DNA from: Candidatus Sumerlaeota bacterium
Lineage (GTDB): Bacteria > Sumerlaeota > Sumerlaeia > Sumerlaeales > Sumerlaeaceae
NCBI GenBank assembly: GCA_026398535.1
Contig: JAPLSQ010000057.1
Span: 1-64,000, forward strand
Direction: 5' to 3'
Length of the DNA stretch: 64,000 bases
Below, one piece after another: positions 7,908 through 19,587 of the stretch; position 1 is the stretch's first letter, and each line of letters opens with the position of its first letter. Position numbers and translations under genes: made by a program. Under the pieces are notes generated by a model that was given only the letters and a program-made list of their open reading frames with translations, was not told the origin of the DNA and did no database searches.

Positions 7908-8990
7908 TCACCGCGGCTGGCTGACGACGATTTTGCCCGGATAGACGGTCACCTCGACGATGGCGCCGCCCTGAATAATCCAATTGGCCAGTTTATTCGG
8001 GCATTCGATGGGAGCGGCTTGGAACATCTGGCGGTTGTTGGCGGAGGCGAAAAAGGTTTCCTCGCCGATGTCGCGGCGGTGGCGGATTTTATATCTGTGA
8101 AAATTGGCGCGGTCCTGACCGAGGATATCGCGCACGGTCTTCAACCGCTCGCCCGCCGTATTGCGCAGATCCTCGTCGCCGATTTGGCACATGTATTCCG
8201 CCAGAACGCCGTTTGCGGGGCTTTTGACTGCCGCGCTGGGTGTCTCTGTTTCGGTTTTTTGCTCTGTTGCGGTGGGCTGGGGCATCGGCTTGATCCACCG
8301 CTCCACCTTGTATCCCTTTTCCGCGAGGGCGATGACAGCTGTTCCAAGGCCGGCCTGTTCCTGTCCTTTTTGATATTCGGTGATCTTCACCTTGAATTTC
8401 TGGTTGTCCTCCGCGCCGAGGAATTTGCTGACCCAGCGGCCATAATAATCCTCGCCCGGTTTTGCCCATGGATAGAGACCGGAGCCCGCTGGTTTTTCCA
8501 TTAATCGCTTCACAAACACAGGTTTAAAGGCGTCATCCTGCCATCGCAGAACGCGGAAGGTCACGGGCGACACATCGCTGACCGGCGCGGGCGCGACCAG
8601 TTCCACGGCGCCGTCGCCGTCAATGTCCGCGACAACCTCCGGCAGGCTCACGCCAAAATCCCACGAGCCGAAGATCAGGGGATCCTGCGTGTCGAGCGTT
8701 CTTGGCCCTTTCCAGATCAGCTTGTCCGATGCATCATAAACCGACAACCCGTAAAAATCCCCGATCTCCTGCTTGCCGAACTTGGCGGCCTTCACGGTTT
8801 CGGTTTGTCCGTCGCCGTTGAGATCGGCCGAAAAGCTTGCGGTTGGCTGGGCATCGTCGTCCGGCTCTTGGGCGATGGCCGGGACGCCGCACAGCGCAAC
8901 GGTCAGCAAGGCGCACAACGCCACGCGTGTGAGGCGAGCTGTGCGGGACGCTGTTTCGTCTATGTTGTTTTGGCAAATTGCGCAACGCAT
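7908..8990 (-). CDS. secreted protein with FG-GAP/VCBS-like calcium-loop motifs
   Basis: Exported protein of 360 residues from the ATG at 8990, which follows AAAGG by 8 bp. The signal peptide ends near VPAIAQ. Two Asp-rich loops, SADLNGDGQTETV and VADIDGDGAVELVAP, are typical of VCBS/FG-GAP propeller repeats and usually bind calcium. The second half has a Pro/Thr/Glu-rich linker (TATEQKTETETPSAA) and a C-terminal domain with two Cys but no motif I can name. A GTG at 9026 is an alternative start. Function unknown; probably periplasmic or surface-bound. Confidence 0.65.
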   Translation of the reverse strand: MRCAICQNNIDETASRTARLTRVALCALLTVALCGVPAIAQEPDDDAQPTASFSADLNGDGQTETVKAAKFGKQEIGDFYGLSVYDASDKLIWKGPRTLDTQDPLIFGSWDFGVSLPEVVADIDGDGAVELVAPAPVSDVSPVTFRVLRWQDDAFKPVFVKRLMEKPAGSGLYPWAKPGEDYYGRWVSKFLGAEDNQKFKVKITEYQKGQEQAGLGTAVIALAEKGYKVERWIKPMPQPTATEQKTETETPSAAVKSPANGVLAEYMCQIGDEDLRNTAGERLKTVRDILGQDRANFHRYKIRHRRDIGEETFFASANNRQMFQAAPIECPNKLANWIIQGGAIVEVTVYPGKIVVSQPR

Positions 8991-9256
8991 GGAATCAACC
9001 TTTGTATTAACACATTTTTCTGTCACATTGCGCGTTGCGGGAGAAAATGCAATGTGAAATTCCCTCCAGCAGCCGCCATCGTTTTATTTTGTCTGTCTGG
9101 ACTTGCATTTGGGGGGCGGATTTTGTGATGTTTCACGCCCGACATCGAATTGGAGAAAACGCAGCGCTTATGCCGTCCGCGAAAGACAAAGGAGCGGTGA
9201 ACAATGCCCACGCACTGCCTCATCCGCCGGCGGGGTTGAACAAAAAAACGGACAGA

Positions 9257-9871
9257 ATGCCGCATTTCCCTTCCGCTGTGATCCGCCGTCTGGCGTTGTA
9301 TGGGCGGGTGTTGCAGATACTGGAGAACAACCGCACGGAGAAAATTTCGTCGAAGGCGCTTGCCGAACACATGGGTCTCAACAGCGCCCAAGTGCGCAAG
9401 GACCTGGCCTATTTCGGGCAGTTTGGCGTGCCTGGTTACGGCTACCACGTCAGAAGTCTTCGCGCCAATCTCAAGCGGGTTCTCGGCACAGACCGTCAGC
9501 TTCGCCTCGCGCTGATTGGCGCGGGCAACCTCGGCATGGCGTTGATGACCTATGGCGGCTTCTCGCGTCAAGGGGTCAGAATTGTCATGGGCTTTGATGT
9601 TGACAGGCGCAAAGCCGGCTCGCTGCGCAACGGCATCCCAATTTATCATGTGGATGATCTTGAAAAGCGCCTGCGGCGCGATCTGGTCGACATCGTCGCG
9701 CTCACCGTGCCTTCGGACGCCGCCCAGCCTCTTGCGGACCGCGTCGGACAGACGGGGGTGAGCGCCATACTCAATTTCGTCCCGTGCCGGCTCATGGCTC
9801 CGCCTGGTGTGCGAATCCATGACGTAGACTTGACAATTGAAATCGAATGCCTGTCCTTCTATATCAAATAA
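9257..9871 (+). CDS. rex: redox-sensing transcriptional repressor Rex
   Basis: DNA-binding repressor that senses the NADH/NAD+ ratio and controls fermentative and respiratory genes. The N-terminal winged helix contains [20 protein letters not shown] followed by [15 protein letters not shown], the family signature. The Rossmann domain starts [13 protein letters not shown] and continues [10 protein letters not shown] and [13 protein letters not shown]. From the ATG at 9257 the length is 204 residues, which fits the family. Starts at 9170 and 9128 would add 29 or 43 residues that Rex proteins usually lack. The gene ends 16 bp before the hybrid kinase, so the two may be co-transcribed. I see no canonical Rex box (TTGTGA-N6-TCACAA) upstream. 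Confidence 0.9.
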   Translation: MPHFPSAVIRRLALYGRVLQILENNRTEKISSKALAEHMGLNSAQVRKDLAYFGQFGVPGYGYHVRSLRANLKRVLGTDRQLRLALIGAGNLGMALMTYGGFSRQGVRIVMGFDVDRRKAGSLRNGIPIYHVDDLEKRLRRDLVDIVALTVPSDAAQPLADRVGQTGVSAILNFVPCRLMAPPGVRIHDVDLTIEIECLSFYIK

Positions 9872-9875
9872 GCTT

Positions 9876-9887
9876 TCACAATTTGTG

Positions 9888-9888
<1 letters not shown>
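9876..9888. promoter_or_regulatory. 13-bp inverted repeat over the hybrid-kinase start
   Basis: TCACAA-T-TTGTGA; its last base is the A of the ATG at 9888. The half-sites are those of a Rex box but in the opposite order and with a 1-bp spacer, so it may be a different operator or chance. Confidence 0.3.
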
Positions 9889-12803
<2,915 letters not shown>

Positions 12804-12834
12804 GGTCCGCCAGCGCGTGCGGATCCACAAGTGC

Positions 12835-13977
12835 ATGAGATTTCTCCGCAACCGGACAATTGCCGCTGGGATCGCCGAGCGTCTGCTCGGGCCTATGCGG
12901 CGCCTCTGCAAGGCATGCGGCATTTTCTCACGGGGCGGCGGCGCGAACGCGGGCGATCGGCCATCGCTGTGGGGATGGATATTCTCCTGCCGATGGACCG
13001 CGGTTGTGCTGCTGGCGCTGGGTTTTGCCGCCTCCTTCGCGATCCCCCGTTTCAATCTCGTCAATCCTTACTACCAGCTTATCCTGATGTATGTCTGCAT
13101 CAACATCATCCTGGCCATAAGTCTCAACCTCGTCAACGGGTACATGGGCGAGTTTTCGGTTGGCCATGCGGGTTTTATGGCCGTTGGGGCGTATGTATCC
13201 GCCATCCTGACCGTTAAGGTTCTGCCCGCGGGGCTGGGACAGGTCATGTTTCCTCTGGCTGTGGCCGCTGGGGGGGCGGTTGCCGCGCTTGTGGGTCTTG
13301 TCGTGGCCATCCCATCCTTCAAAACTCGGGGCGATTATCTGGCCATCGTCACGCTGGCATTTAACATGATTGTCAAATCCCTGTTCGAAAACATTGACGC
13401 GGTGGGCGGGCCAAGGGGACTGCTGGGCATCAGCAAGCTGACCACGCTTCCCTGGGTTTTTGTTTGGACGATCTTGTCCGTCTGGATCATACGCAACTTT
13501 GTCTACTCGCGCTTTGGGCGCGGCGTGTTGTCGATCCGCGAGGACGAGATCGCCAGCGACATGATGAGCGTCAACACGCGCCATGTGAAAATGCTCGCGT
13601 TTGTCGTGTCGTCGTTTTTCGCGGGCGTGGCAGGCGCGCTTTACGCCCATCTGATGCAATTCATCAATCCGCGCATGTTCGACATTCTCAAGTCCACCGA
13701 CATCCTGGTCATGGTCTACCTTGGCGGCATCGGCTCGATAGCCGGTTCAATCCTCGGCGCGTCGATCTATACGGTGCTGCTCGAGGCGCTCCGCCCGCTG
13801 GGCATCTGGCGCATGGTCTTCATGCCGCTTGTGCTTGTGCTGGTGATGATCTTCCGGCCGCGCGGCATCATGGGGTTCCGCGAGTTCCGCCTGTTCATGC
13901 GCCGCGAGGATTATGAAGATCGTCCGCTGCCCGCGCCGCCTATTGCATCGCAAGACGGGGGTGAAGCCCCCACATGA
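12835..13977 (+). CDS. livM: branched-chain amino acid-type ABC transporter permease LivM
   Basis: Inner-membrane permease of a HAAT-type importer. The family core SLNLVNGYMGEFSVGHAGFMAVGAY is present, and the transmembrane helices and RGVLSIREDEIASDMMSVN loop are typical. The first 60 or so residues are poorly conserved and basic, and the start is uncertain (12895 is possible). The last 20 residues after MRREDYE are Pro/Ala-rich. They are encoded by sequence repeated downstream of the purine permease and by a GGGGG/CCCCC palindrome, so the tail may be a late extension. The stop overlaps the livG start by 4 bp. No livH or livK is present nearby, so the partner permease and binding protein must be encoded elsewhere. 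Confidence 0.88.
   Translation: MRFLRNRTIAAGIAERLLGPMRRLCKACGIFSRGGGANAGDRPSLWGWIFSCRWTAVVLLALGFAASFAIPRFNLVNPYYQLILMYVCINIILAISLNLVNGYMGEFSVGHAGFMAVGAYVSAILTVKVLPAGLGQVMFPLAVAAGGAVAALVGLVVAIPSFKTRGDYLAIVTLAFNMIVKSLFENIDAVGGPRGLLGISKLTTLPWVFVWTILSVWIIRNFVYSRFGRGVLSIREDEIASDMMSVNTRHVKMLAFVVSSFFAGVAGALYAHLMQFINPRMFDILKSTDILVMVYLGGIGSIAGSILGASIYTVLLEALRPLGIWRMVFMPLVLVLVMIFRPRGIMGFREFRLFMRREDYEDRPLPAPPIASQDGGEAPT
13906..13927 (+). repeat. R3 repeat, copy 1 (22 bp) in the livM 3' end
   Basis: Identical over 22 bp to 16981-17002 (core GGATTATGAAGATCGTCC). Here it is translated as REDYEDRP at the livM C-terminus. Confidence 0.6.
13957..13971 (+). promoter_or_regulatory. G5/C5 hairpin just upstream of the livG start
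   Basis: GGGGG-TGAAG-CCCCC ends 2 bp before the livG ATG. In mRNA the hairpin would cover the ribosome-binding region. livG translation would then depend on ribosomes finishing livM, which overlaps by 4 bp. Confidence 0.45.
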
Positions 13978-14744
13978 CGATGCTTCAGATCGAGCGCCTG
14001 ACTCACCGCTTCGGCGGATTGTGCGCCGTGCAGGATTTCAACCTGAACCTTGCCGCGGGGGAACTTGTCGGCATCATCGGACCCAATGGCGCCGGAAAGA
14101 CCACCGTGTTCAACCTGATTACAGGCATCTACCGCCCCGCCTCGGGCAGCATCCGTTTCAAGGGAAAGGAACTGGCCGGAAAAACGTCGAATGCCATCGC
14201 ATCGAAGGGCATCGCGCGCACGTTCCAGAATATCCGCCTGTTCAAGGACCTCAGCGTGCTCGACAACGTGCGAATCGCCCATTACGCGCAAACACGCTAC
14301 TCCGCCCTTGAGGCGCTTCTGCATGCCGGACGCTACCGCGCCGAGGAGCGGCGCGTGCGCGAGAGCGCGATGCTTCTGCTGAAAACATTCCGCCTGGAAA
14401 AACACACGCATGAATATGCGCGCAACCTGCCCTATGGCCTGCAACGGCGGCTCGAGATGGCGCGCGCGCTGGCCATCCGCCCGGCCCTGATGCTTCTTGA
14501 TGAACCCGCCGCGGGCATGAATCCCCGCGAAATCAAGGAACTCATGGATTACATCATGTGGATTCGCGGCCAGTTCGAACTCACGATACTGCTCATCGAG
14601 CACCGCATGAGGCTTGTCATGGGCATATGCGAGCGCATCAAGGTGCTCGACTTCGGCGCAACCATCGCCGAGGGACGCCCTGACGAGGTGCGCAACAACC
14701 CGCTGGTGCTCGAGGCATACCTTGGGAACGAGGCGGAAAGATGA
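13974..14744 (+). CDS. livG: branched-chain amino acid-type ABC transporter ATPase LivG
   Basis: Cytoplasmic ATPase that drives the LivM-type importer. Walker A is GPNGAGKT (residues 36-43), the signature region is YGLQRRLEMARAL (LSGGQ degenerate, as is normal for LivG) and Walker B is LMLLDEPAAGM. RTFQNIRLF is the usual Q-loop neighbourhood of this family. Length 256 residues is standard. The ATG overlaps the livM stop, so the two are translationally coupled. Confidence 0.93.
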   Translation: MTMLQIERLTHRFGGLCAVQDFNLNLAAGELVGIIGPNGAGKTTVFNLITGIYRPASGSIRFKGKELAGKTSNAIASKGIARTFQNIRLFKDLSVLDNVRIAHYAQTRYSALEALLHAGRYRAEERRVRESAMLLLKTFRLEKHTHEYARNLPYGLQRRLEMARALAIRPALMLLDEPAAGMNPREIKELMDYIMWIRGQFELTILLIEHRMRLVMGICERIKVLDFGATIAEGRPDEVRNNPLVLEAYLGNEAER

Positions 14745-14813
14745 ATCATATCGCACGGACCCTTGTCAGGCAATGCCGGACAATCGTATTGGTCTGGACG
14801 CCGGGTAACGCGC

Positions 14814-15563
14814 ATGTTTGACTCCCCGCATATCAGCGCCGCCGCATCCCCGGCCTCACCGCTACTGTCGGTGAGCGGGTTGACGGTATTTTACGGCAAC
14901 ATCCGCGCCCTTCACGGCATTTCATTCGACGTCATGGAAAGCGAGATTGTCGCGCTGATCGGAGCCAACGGCGCCGGCAAATCCACCACGCTGCGCGCCA
15001 TATCCGGCCTTGTCCCGCATAAAGGCGATGTGGTGTTCGGCGGACGGAATCTGCGCCGCGTCAGGCCCGAGAACATCACGGGCATGGGCCTTGTCCAGGC
15101 GCCCGAAGGCCGCTGCATATTCCACAATCTCAGCGTGCTGGAAAACCTGAAGCTTGCAACATGGCAGCGGCGCGACAATCCGCAAATCACCCGCGATTAT
15201 GAGCGCGTCTTCGGCTGTTTCCCGCGTCTCGCCGAGCGCCGCCATCAGCCCGGCGGCACACTCTCGGGCGGCGAACAACAGATGCTGGCCATCGGCCGCG
15301 CGCTCATGAGCCGCCCACGGATGCTCCTGCTCGACGAGCCTTCCATGGGGCTGGCGCCCGTCATGGTCACCGAGATATTCCGCGTCATCACCGAAATCCA
15401 CCGCGACGGAACCTCCATTCTGCTCGTCGAGCAGAACGCCAACATGGCGCTGCGCCACGCTTCGCGCGCGCTGGTGCTTGAAACCGGCTTAATCACGCAC
15501 CGCGGCACGGGCGCCGAACTGCTGGGCAACCCCCTCGTGCGCGAAGCCTATCTCGGCGGTTGA
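14814..15563 (+). CDS. livF: branched-chain amino acid-type ABC transporter ATPase LivF
   Basis: Second ATPase of the same importer. Walker A GANGAGKS (residues 50-57), VQAPEGRCIFHNLSVLENL, signature LSGGEQQMLAIGRALM, Walker B MLLLDEPSMGLAP and the switch region SILLVEQN are all present. I start at the ATG at 14814; an in-frame ATG at 14763 would add 17 residues of no recognisable character. The gene is 69 bp after livG and 4 bp before the purine permease, so one operon is likely. Confidence 0.92.
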   Translation: MFDSPHISAAASPASPLLSVSGLTVFYGNIRALHGISFDVMESEIVALIGANGAGKSTTLRAISGLVPHKGDVVFGGRNLRRVRPENITGMGLVQAPEGRCIFHNLSVLENLKLATWQRRDNPQITRDYERVFGCFPRLAERRHQPGGTLSGGEQQMLAIGRALMSRPRMLLLDEPSMGLAPVMVTEIFRVITEIHRDGTSILLVEQNANMALRHASRALVLETGLITHRGTGAELLGNPLVREAYLGG

Positions 15564-15567
15564 TCAT

Positions 15568-16968
15568 ATGTTCCATCTTGAGGCGCACAACACCTCGGTC
15601 AGGCGCGAAATGACAGCCGGCCTGGTCACCTTCCTGACCATGGCCTACATCATCTTTGTCCAGCCGGCGGTGCTTTCCGGCCAGATGTTCGGCAAACCCA
15701 CCGGCATGGATTTCGGCGCCGTGATGGTGGCCACGTGTCTTTCGTCCGCGCTGTTTTCGATCATGATGGGGCTTTACGCCCGCTACCCCGTGGCGCTGGC
15801 GCCGGGTATGGGCGAAAACTTCTTCTTCGTTTTCTCTGCCATTCCCGCCGCGGCCGCCGCCGGCTATGCCGAGCCGTGGCGCGTGGCACTCGGCATCGTC
15901 TGCCTGTCGGGATGCCTGTTCCTCGTCCTCTCGCTCGCGGGCATCCGCGAAAACATATTCGAGGCCATCAGCCCCAGCATGAAACACTCCATCGCCGTGG
16001 GCATCGGGCTTTTCATCGCGTTCATCGGTTTTCAAAACGCCGGTCTTATTCAGAAGGATCCGGGCACGGCGGTGAAACTAAATCACGTGTTCGAATCGCC
16101 CGACCTGATTGTGTTCTTCACGGGCTTCATCGTGGCGTCGGTGCTGACAGCACGGCGCGCGCGTGGCGCCATACTCATCGGCATTGCCGCCTCCACCCTT
16201 GTGGCGCTTGCGCTCAAGGTCGGCCTGCCAGCGCTCATGCCTGCCGCGGCCGATTCGCCGATCGTCAGGGATTCCATGCTCATGAAACAATTCGCCGTCG
16301 CGCGGACGGTCGTTTCATCGCCGCCGCCGCTGTCGCCCACATTCATGAAGCTCGATGTCATACATGCGTTCACGCCGCGCATGATGCCCTTTATCATCAT
16401 CTTCCTTTACATGGCGCTGTTCGACACGATGGGCACGCTGATCGGCATCGGGGAGCAGGCCGGCCTGATCCGCGACAACAAGCTTGTGCGGGCGCGTCAC
16501 GCCTTCACGACGGACGCGGCAAGCTCGCTTGTGGGGTCGCTTCTCGGCACGAGCACCGTGACGGCCTACATCGAAAGCGGCGCCGGCATCCAGTATGGCG
16601 GGCGCACGGGGCTGACGGCCGTCACCACGGGACTGCTGTTTCTCGCCGCCCCCGTGTTCAGCCCGCTCATTGCGATGGTCGGCAGCTACCCCCCCATCAC
16701 CGCACCCGCGCTCGTGCTCGTCGGCGTGATGATGATCTCCAACGTCGCGCGTGTCCAGTGGGACGACCCCACCGAGGCCATCCCCGCTTTTCTTATCATC
16801 ATGGGCATCCCGCTCAGCTATTCCATCTCCGACGGTCTGGCACTGGGCTTCATCAGTTACCCCATCATCAAGGCGTTCAGCGGCCGCGGCCGCGACGTCA
16901 AATGGCTCATGTATCTCCTCTCGGCCGTCCTGCTGGCGTATTACATCTTCGTGAGGTCGGGGATGTAA
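15568..16968 (+). CDS. AzgA-type (NCS2) guanine/hypoxanthine permease
   Basis: Inner-membrane purine permease of 466 residues. The family start REMTAGLVTFLTMAYIIFVQP, the substrate-site region ALAPGMGENFFFVFS and the second half-repeat motif GTSTVTAYIESGAGI are clear. AzgA members transport guanine, hypoxanthine or adenine by proton symport; which base cannot be told from sequence. It is separated by 4 bp from livF, so it is probably co-transcribed with livMGF. That pairing could mean the ABC system also handles a nucleobase or nucleoside, because some HAAT-type transporters do. Confidence 0.9.
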   Translation: MFHLEAHNTSVRREMTAGLVTFLTMAYIIFVQPAVLSGQMFGKPTGMDFGAVMVATCLSSALFSIMMGLYARYPVALAPGMGENFFFVFSAIPAAAAAGYAEPWRVALGIVCLSGCLFLVLSLAGIRENIFEAISPSMKHSIAVGIGLFIAFIGFQNAGLIQKDPGTAVKLNHVFESPDLIVFFTGFIVASVLTARRARGAILIGIAASTLVALALKVGLPALMPAAADSPIVRDSMLMKQFAVARTVVSSPPPLSPTFMKLDVIHAFTPRMMPFIIIFLYMALFDTMGTLIGIGEQAGLIRDNKLVRARHAFTTDAASSLVGSLLGTSTVTAYIESGAGIQYGGRTGLTAVTTGLLFLAAPVFSPLIAMVGSYPPITAPALVLVGVMMISNVARVQWDDPTEAIPAFLIIMGIPLSYSISDGLALGFISYPIIKAFSGRGRDVKWLMYLLSAVLLAYYIFVRSGM

Positions 16969-16980
16969 GTCAGGCCCAGA

Positions 16981-17002
16981 GAGGATTATGAAGATCGTCC
17001 GC
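16981..17002 (+). repeat. R3 repeat, copy 2 (22 bp) after the purine permease
   Basis: Identical to 13906-13927 and located 12 bp after the permease stop. It runs directly into an R2 element. Confidence 0.6.
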
Positions 17003-17041
17003 CGCAGGGGGGGGCTCGTTCTTCGTCCGTGGTTGTCCGTG
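16999..17041 (+). repeat. R2 repeat with the CCGCCGCAGGGG flank
   Basis: CCGCCGC, a G-run, CTCGTTCTTC, then GTCCGTGGTT GTCCGTG. The same flank order occurs at 34297-34338, which shows that R2 has a conserved 5' extension. Confidence 0.8.
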
Positions 17042-17093
17042 TATGACCGCGCCACAGCTCATGACCACAGCCGCCTGCGAGCCCCGCGCACGG

Positions 17094-19415
17094 TCAATAC
17101 ATGGACTGGTCCTCAATCGCCATGACGTCGCTTGGGTTTTCGAGTTCGATGAGGATAGGGTAAATTTTATCCGCGGCCGCGGATGCGAACAACTGGTCGG
17201 CGATCTCCTCTTGTATGGGGTAACTGACAAGCGAACTCCCCGTGGCAATGCCGACCGTCTGTGGCGGCAGCGCTTCGCTTGCTTCCGGATTCCCGATCTG
17301 CGCCATCCCGCTCCACACGACGCCAATCGCATACAGCCGGCCAGGTTCCAATCCGGCTTCCATGGCTCCGCTTTGGCGCCACGACACTCCCGGCTCGATA
17401 TCCACGACATCCGACAATCCGACGAGCGTGGTTTTGCCCAGAGACTCGTCAAAGGCATAGATCTTGAATATCGCTTGCGAAGCGCCATCCGGCGCCTCAA
17501 AGGGGGCGCCGACGCTCGTGACGGTGGTCGGCTTGTCCGCCACGTATAGGTTGTAGGCGCCTTGGTCGGCCGTCAGGATGTAGTCGTTGCGGTACCACAT
17601 CTCCAGCCACCCGCTGCGGATCATCTGGTTGTAGAAATTCGCTCCGCCCTCGGTGATGTGCATCGTGCCGTGCTGGAGGTAACCCGCAGGTCTTTGTTCG
17701 CTCCAGCCGGTGTCGTCATCGAGTCCGATGACGAATTTCAACGGCGGATAGGTGATGTCGCTTCTGTAGAGCAGCGACAGCCAGCCCTGATTCATGAGCG
17801 TGCCGTCGTAATCTCCCGAGCCCTGCGAGACGTGGAGGGCGCCCCGCTGCGTGTAACCGGAGGGGATGGGCTTGGTCTCGCCCGTCTCGTCGTTGTAGGC
17901 GGCAAGCAGGCACACGGCGGGCATGGATTCCTTGCTGTTGAACGCCATGGCCAGCCAGCCGCTTGTGAAGACATTGTTGAAGTAATCGTAGGCAACATCC
18001 ACGCCGCTGGCGGCCCCCACATGGAACGATCCGCGCTCGGAGTATCCCTCGGGCGGGAATGTGCGCTTGCCCGTCGTGTCATCGTAGGCCTTCGTGAAGA
18101 TTGCCGGCGGGCCAAGCGCCGCGGTAAACAAATCGCCACCGCGCGTGGCCGGAGCCAGGTTCGGCAATTGCCAGTCAACCCTGTCGATGATGAAATATCC
18201 TGAAACGCTCCAATCGCTCTTGAGCGTCAGCTTGATCGTGTCGCCGGCCATTTCGCCGCTCAGCACGTTGAGGTAGTATCCCGACCATTTGTCGCCGGCA
18301 TCGGTCGACAAGGTGTCGTAGTAGGGCTCGATGTTGATCTCGCTGAAATGCAGTCGTATGCCCGATGCGCCGGGCTTGCGGACATAACCGCTCATGTTGC
18401 AATTGCTGCCATAGTAGATCCTCCCCCAGTCAACGTACTCCATTTGCCAGCCGTGCTGGTAATCGGCAAGGATGGTGTGTGTGCTGTCGATGGTGAGCGT
18501 CGTCGTGAGATCGGAGGAGTAAAATTGGCCGTCGACGAGCCACTGCTGAAAGTTCAGGTTCTCGGCCGTTTGCGAGGCGACCAATGTGACGACAGCGCCT
18601 TTCATATACGCGCGTGTGAATGGCGTGTATCCATAATACAGGCCGTTGATATCGGGCGGGTAGGAAGCAATGACTACATTACTCGGCATTGAATTGAATG
18701 TGAGTTGGCGCCGCGGATCGGGGCAGGCATAAAACATGCCTTGAGTCGTTGCCCTGTCCGCACACTCCGAAGAAACCTTCCAATAATACGTATTAGCCCC
18801 GCCTATGTTGCTCAGGACCGTGTTCCACTCGGTCTCGGTGACCGTATAATTCGTCGTGGTAATATTATGGATTCCATACCATATCCCATTTGCATAAAAG
18901 CTCAGGGTGACACATGTGCATGGGATTCCTGACATGCTCCAACTGAACGTCTGCGGGAAACAGACTGAAATGTTGGATGGCGGGCCCAAGGCGGTCATTG
19001 TGCCCGCATAAACATAAAAACAGCGTCCGAAGAAATATTTGTCTGGCGCCGGCCCGTCTGAATCCCAAACAGCCCACTCATACCCATAACCAGAAGGCGG
19101 GGAGCCGATTAATGCATAGACCTGGCGCCAGTCATCCTGGGTAACCACACAACTTGTCGTTTCCAAATCGTTCTTGCATGCGACCCACGGAGTATAACAA
19201 TTCATACAAGCTTGAGCGTGCCTGAAGCCCAGACTCCATTTGCCGCATGTTCCCGACCAACTGAAGGTTTGTGGAAAAGAAACGATTACGGTGTCGGCAG
19301 GCGGACTTTCATGAACCCCCGAACACCACATGGTCCCGTTTGTTTCTTCGGCTGTGAGGCGCCCGATCAAAGCCCCCATAACAATTCCAACCAAAATGAC
19401 CTTTTTCATAATCAT
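17094..19415 (-). CDS. large secreted modular protein, function unknown
   Basis: Exported protein of about 773 residues; the start at 19415 follows AAAGGA. The signal peptide is KKVILVGIVMGALIGRLTAE. The N-terminal 230 residues contain two Fn3-like copies (VSFPQTFSWSGTCG and VCFPQTFSWSMSG) and many cysteines (ACMNCYTPWVACKND), suggesting disulphides. A bacterial Ig/repeat-like region (YMKGAVVTLVASQTAENLNF, THTILADYQ) follows. Residues 430-620 hold three modules built on GYSERGSFHV, GYTQRGALHV and GYLQHGTMHI, each ending GWL.(M/L)..(Y/F). The C-terminus ends EDQSMY, a weak variant of the VxxWxxY ending. Probably a surface or carbohydrate-binding protein; no catalytic motif seen. Confidence 0.65.
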   Translation of the reverse strand: MIMKKVILVGIVMGALIGRLTAEETNGTMWCSGVHESPPADTVIVSFPQTFSWSGTCGKWSLGFRHAQACMNCYTPWVACKNDLETTSCVVTQDDWRQVYALIGSPPSGYGYEWAVWDSDGPAPDKYFFGRCFYVYAGTMTALGPPSNISVCFPQTFSWSMSGIPCTCVTLSFYANGIWYGIHNITTTNYTVTETEWNTVLSNIGGANTYYWKVSSECADRATTQGMFYACPDPRRQLTFNSMPSNVVIASYPPDINGLYYGYTPFTRAYMKGAVVTLVASQTAENLNFQQWLVDGQFYSSDLTTTLTIDSTHTILADYQHGWQMEYVDWGRIYYGSNCNMSGYVRKPGASGIRLHFSEINIEPYYDTLSTDAGDKWSGYYLNVLSGEMAGDTIKLTLKSDWSVSGYFIIDRVDWQLPNLAPATRGGDLFTAALGPPAIFTKAYDDTTGKRTFPPEGYSERGSFHVGAASGVDVAYDYFNNVFTSGWLAMAFNSKESMPAVCLLAAYNDETGETKPIPSGYTQRGALHVSQGSGDYDGTLMNQGWLSLLYRSDITYPPLKFVIGLDDDTGWSEQRPAGYLQHGTMHITEGGANFYNQMIRSGWLEMWYRNDYILTADQGAYNLYVADKPTTVTSVGAPFEAPDGASQAIFKIYAFDESLGKTTLVGLSDVVDIEPGVSWRQSGAMEAGLEPGRLYAIGVVWSGMAQIGNPEASEALPPQTVGIATGSSLVSYPIQEEIADQLFASAAADKIYPILIELENPSDVMAIEDQSMY

Positions 19416-19587
19416 GCGATCCTTTCCACACACGATTGGTTATGGAGATTCTCCAAAGATGAAGAGGAGTGTGTGCACACGCTGGCGTCAACCATAAATC
19501 CATAATAATTTTTCCGCGCGCGGGCCTCCGCGCTGTTTTATTGTTTGATTAATCCCGCGCGAATCCCATGAAATTTCAGGCGGTATC

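Noticed and set aside
9001..9256. Canonical Rex operator upstream of rex
   Set aside because: No TTGTGA-N6-TCACAA arrangement is present there.
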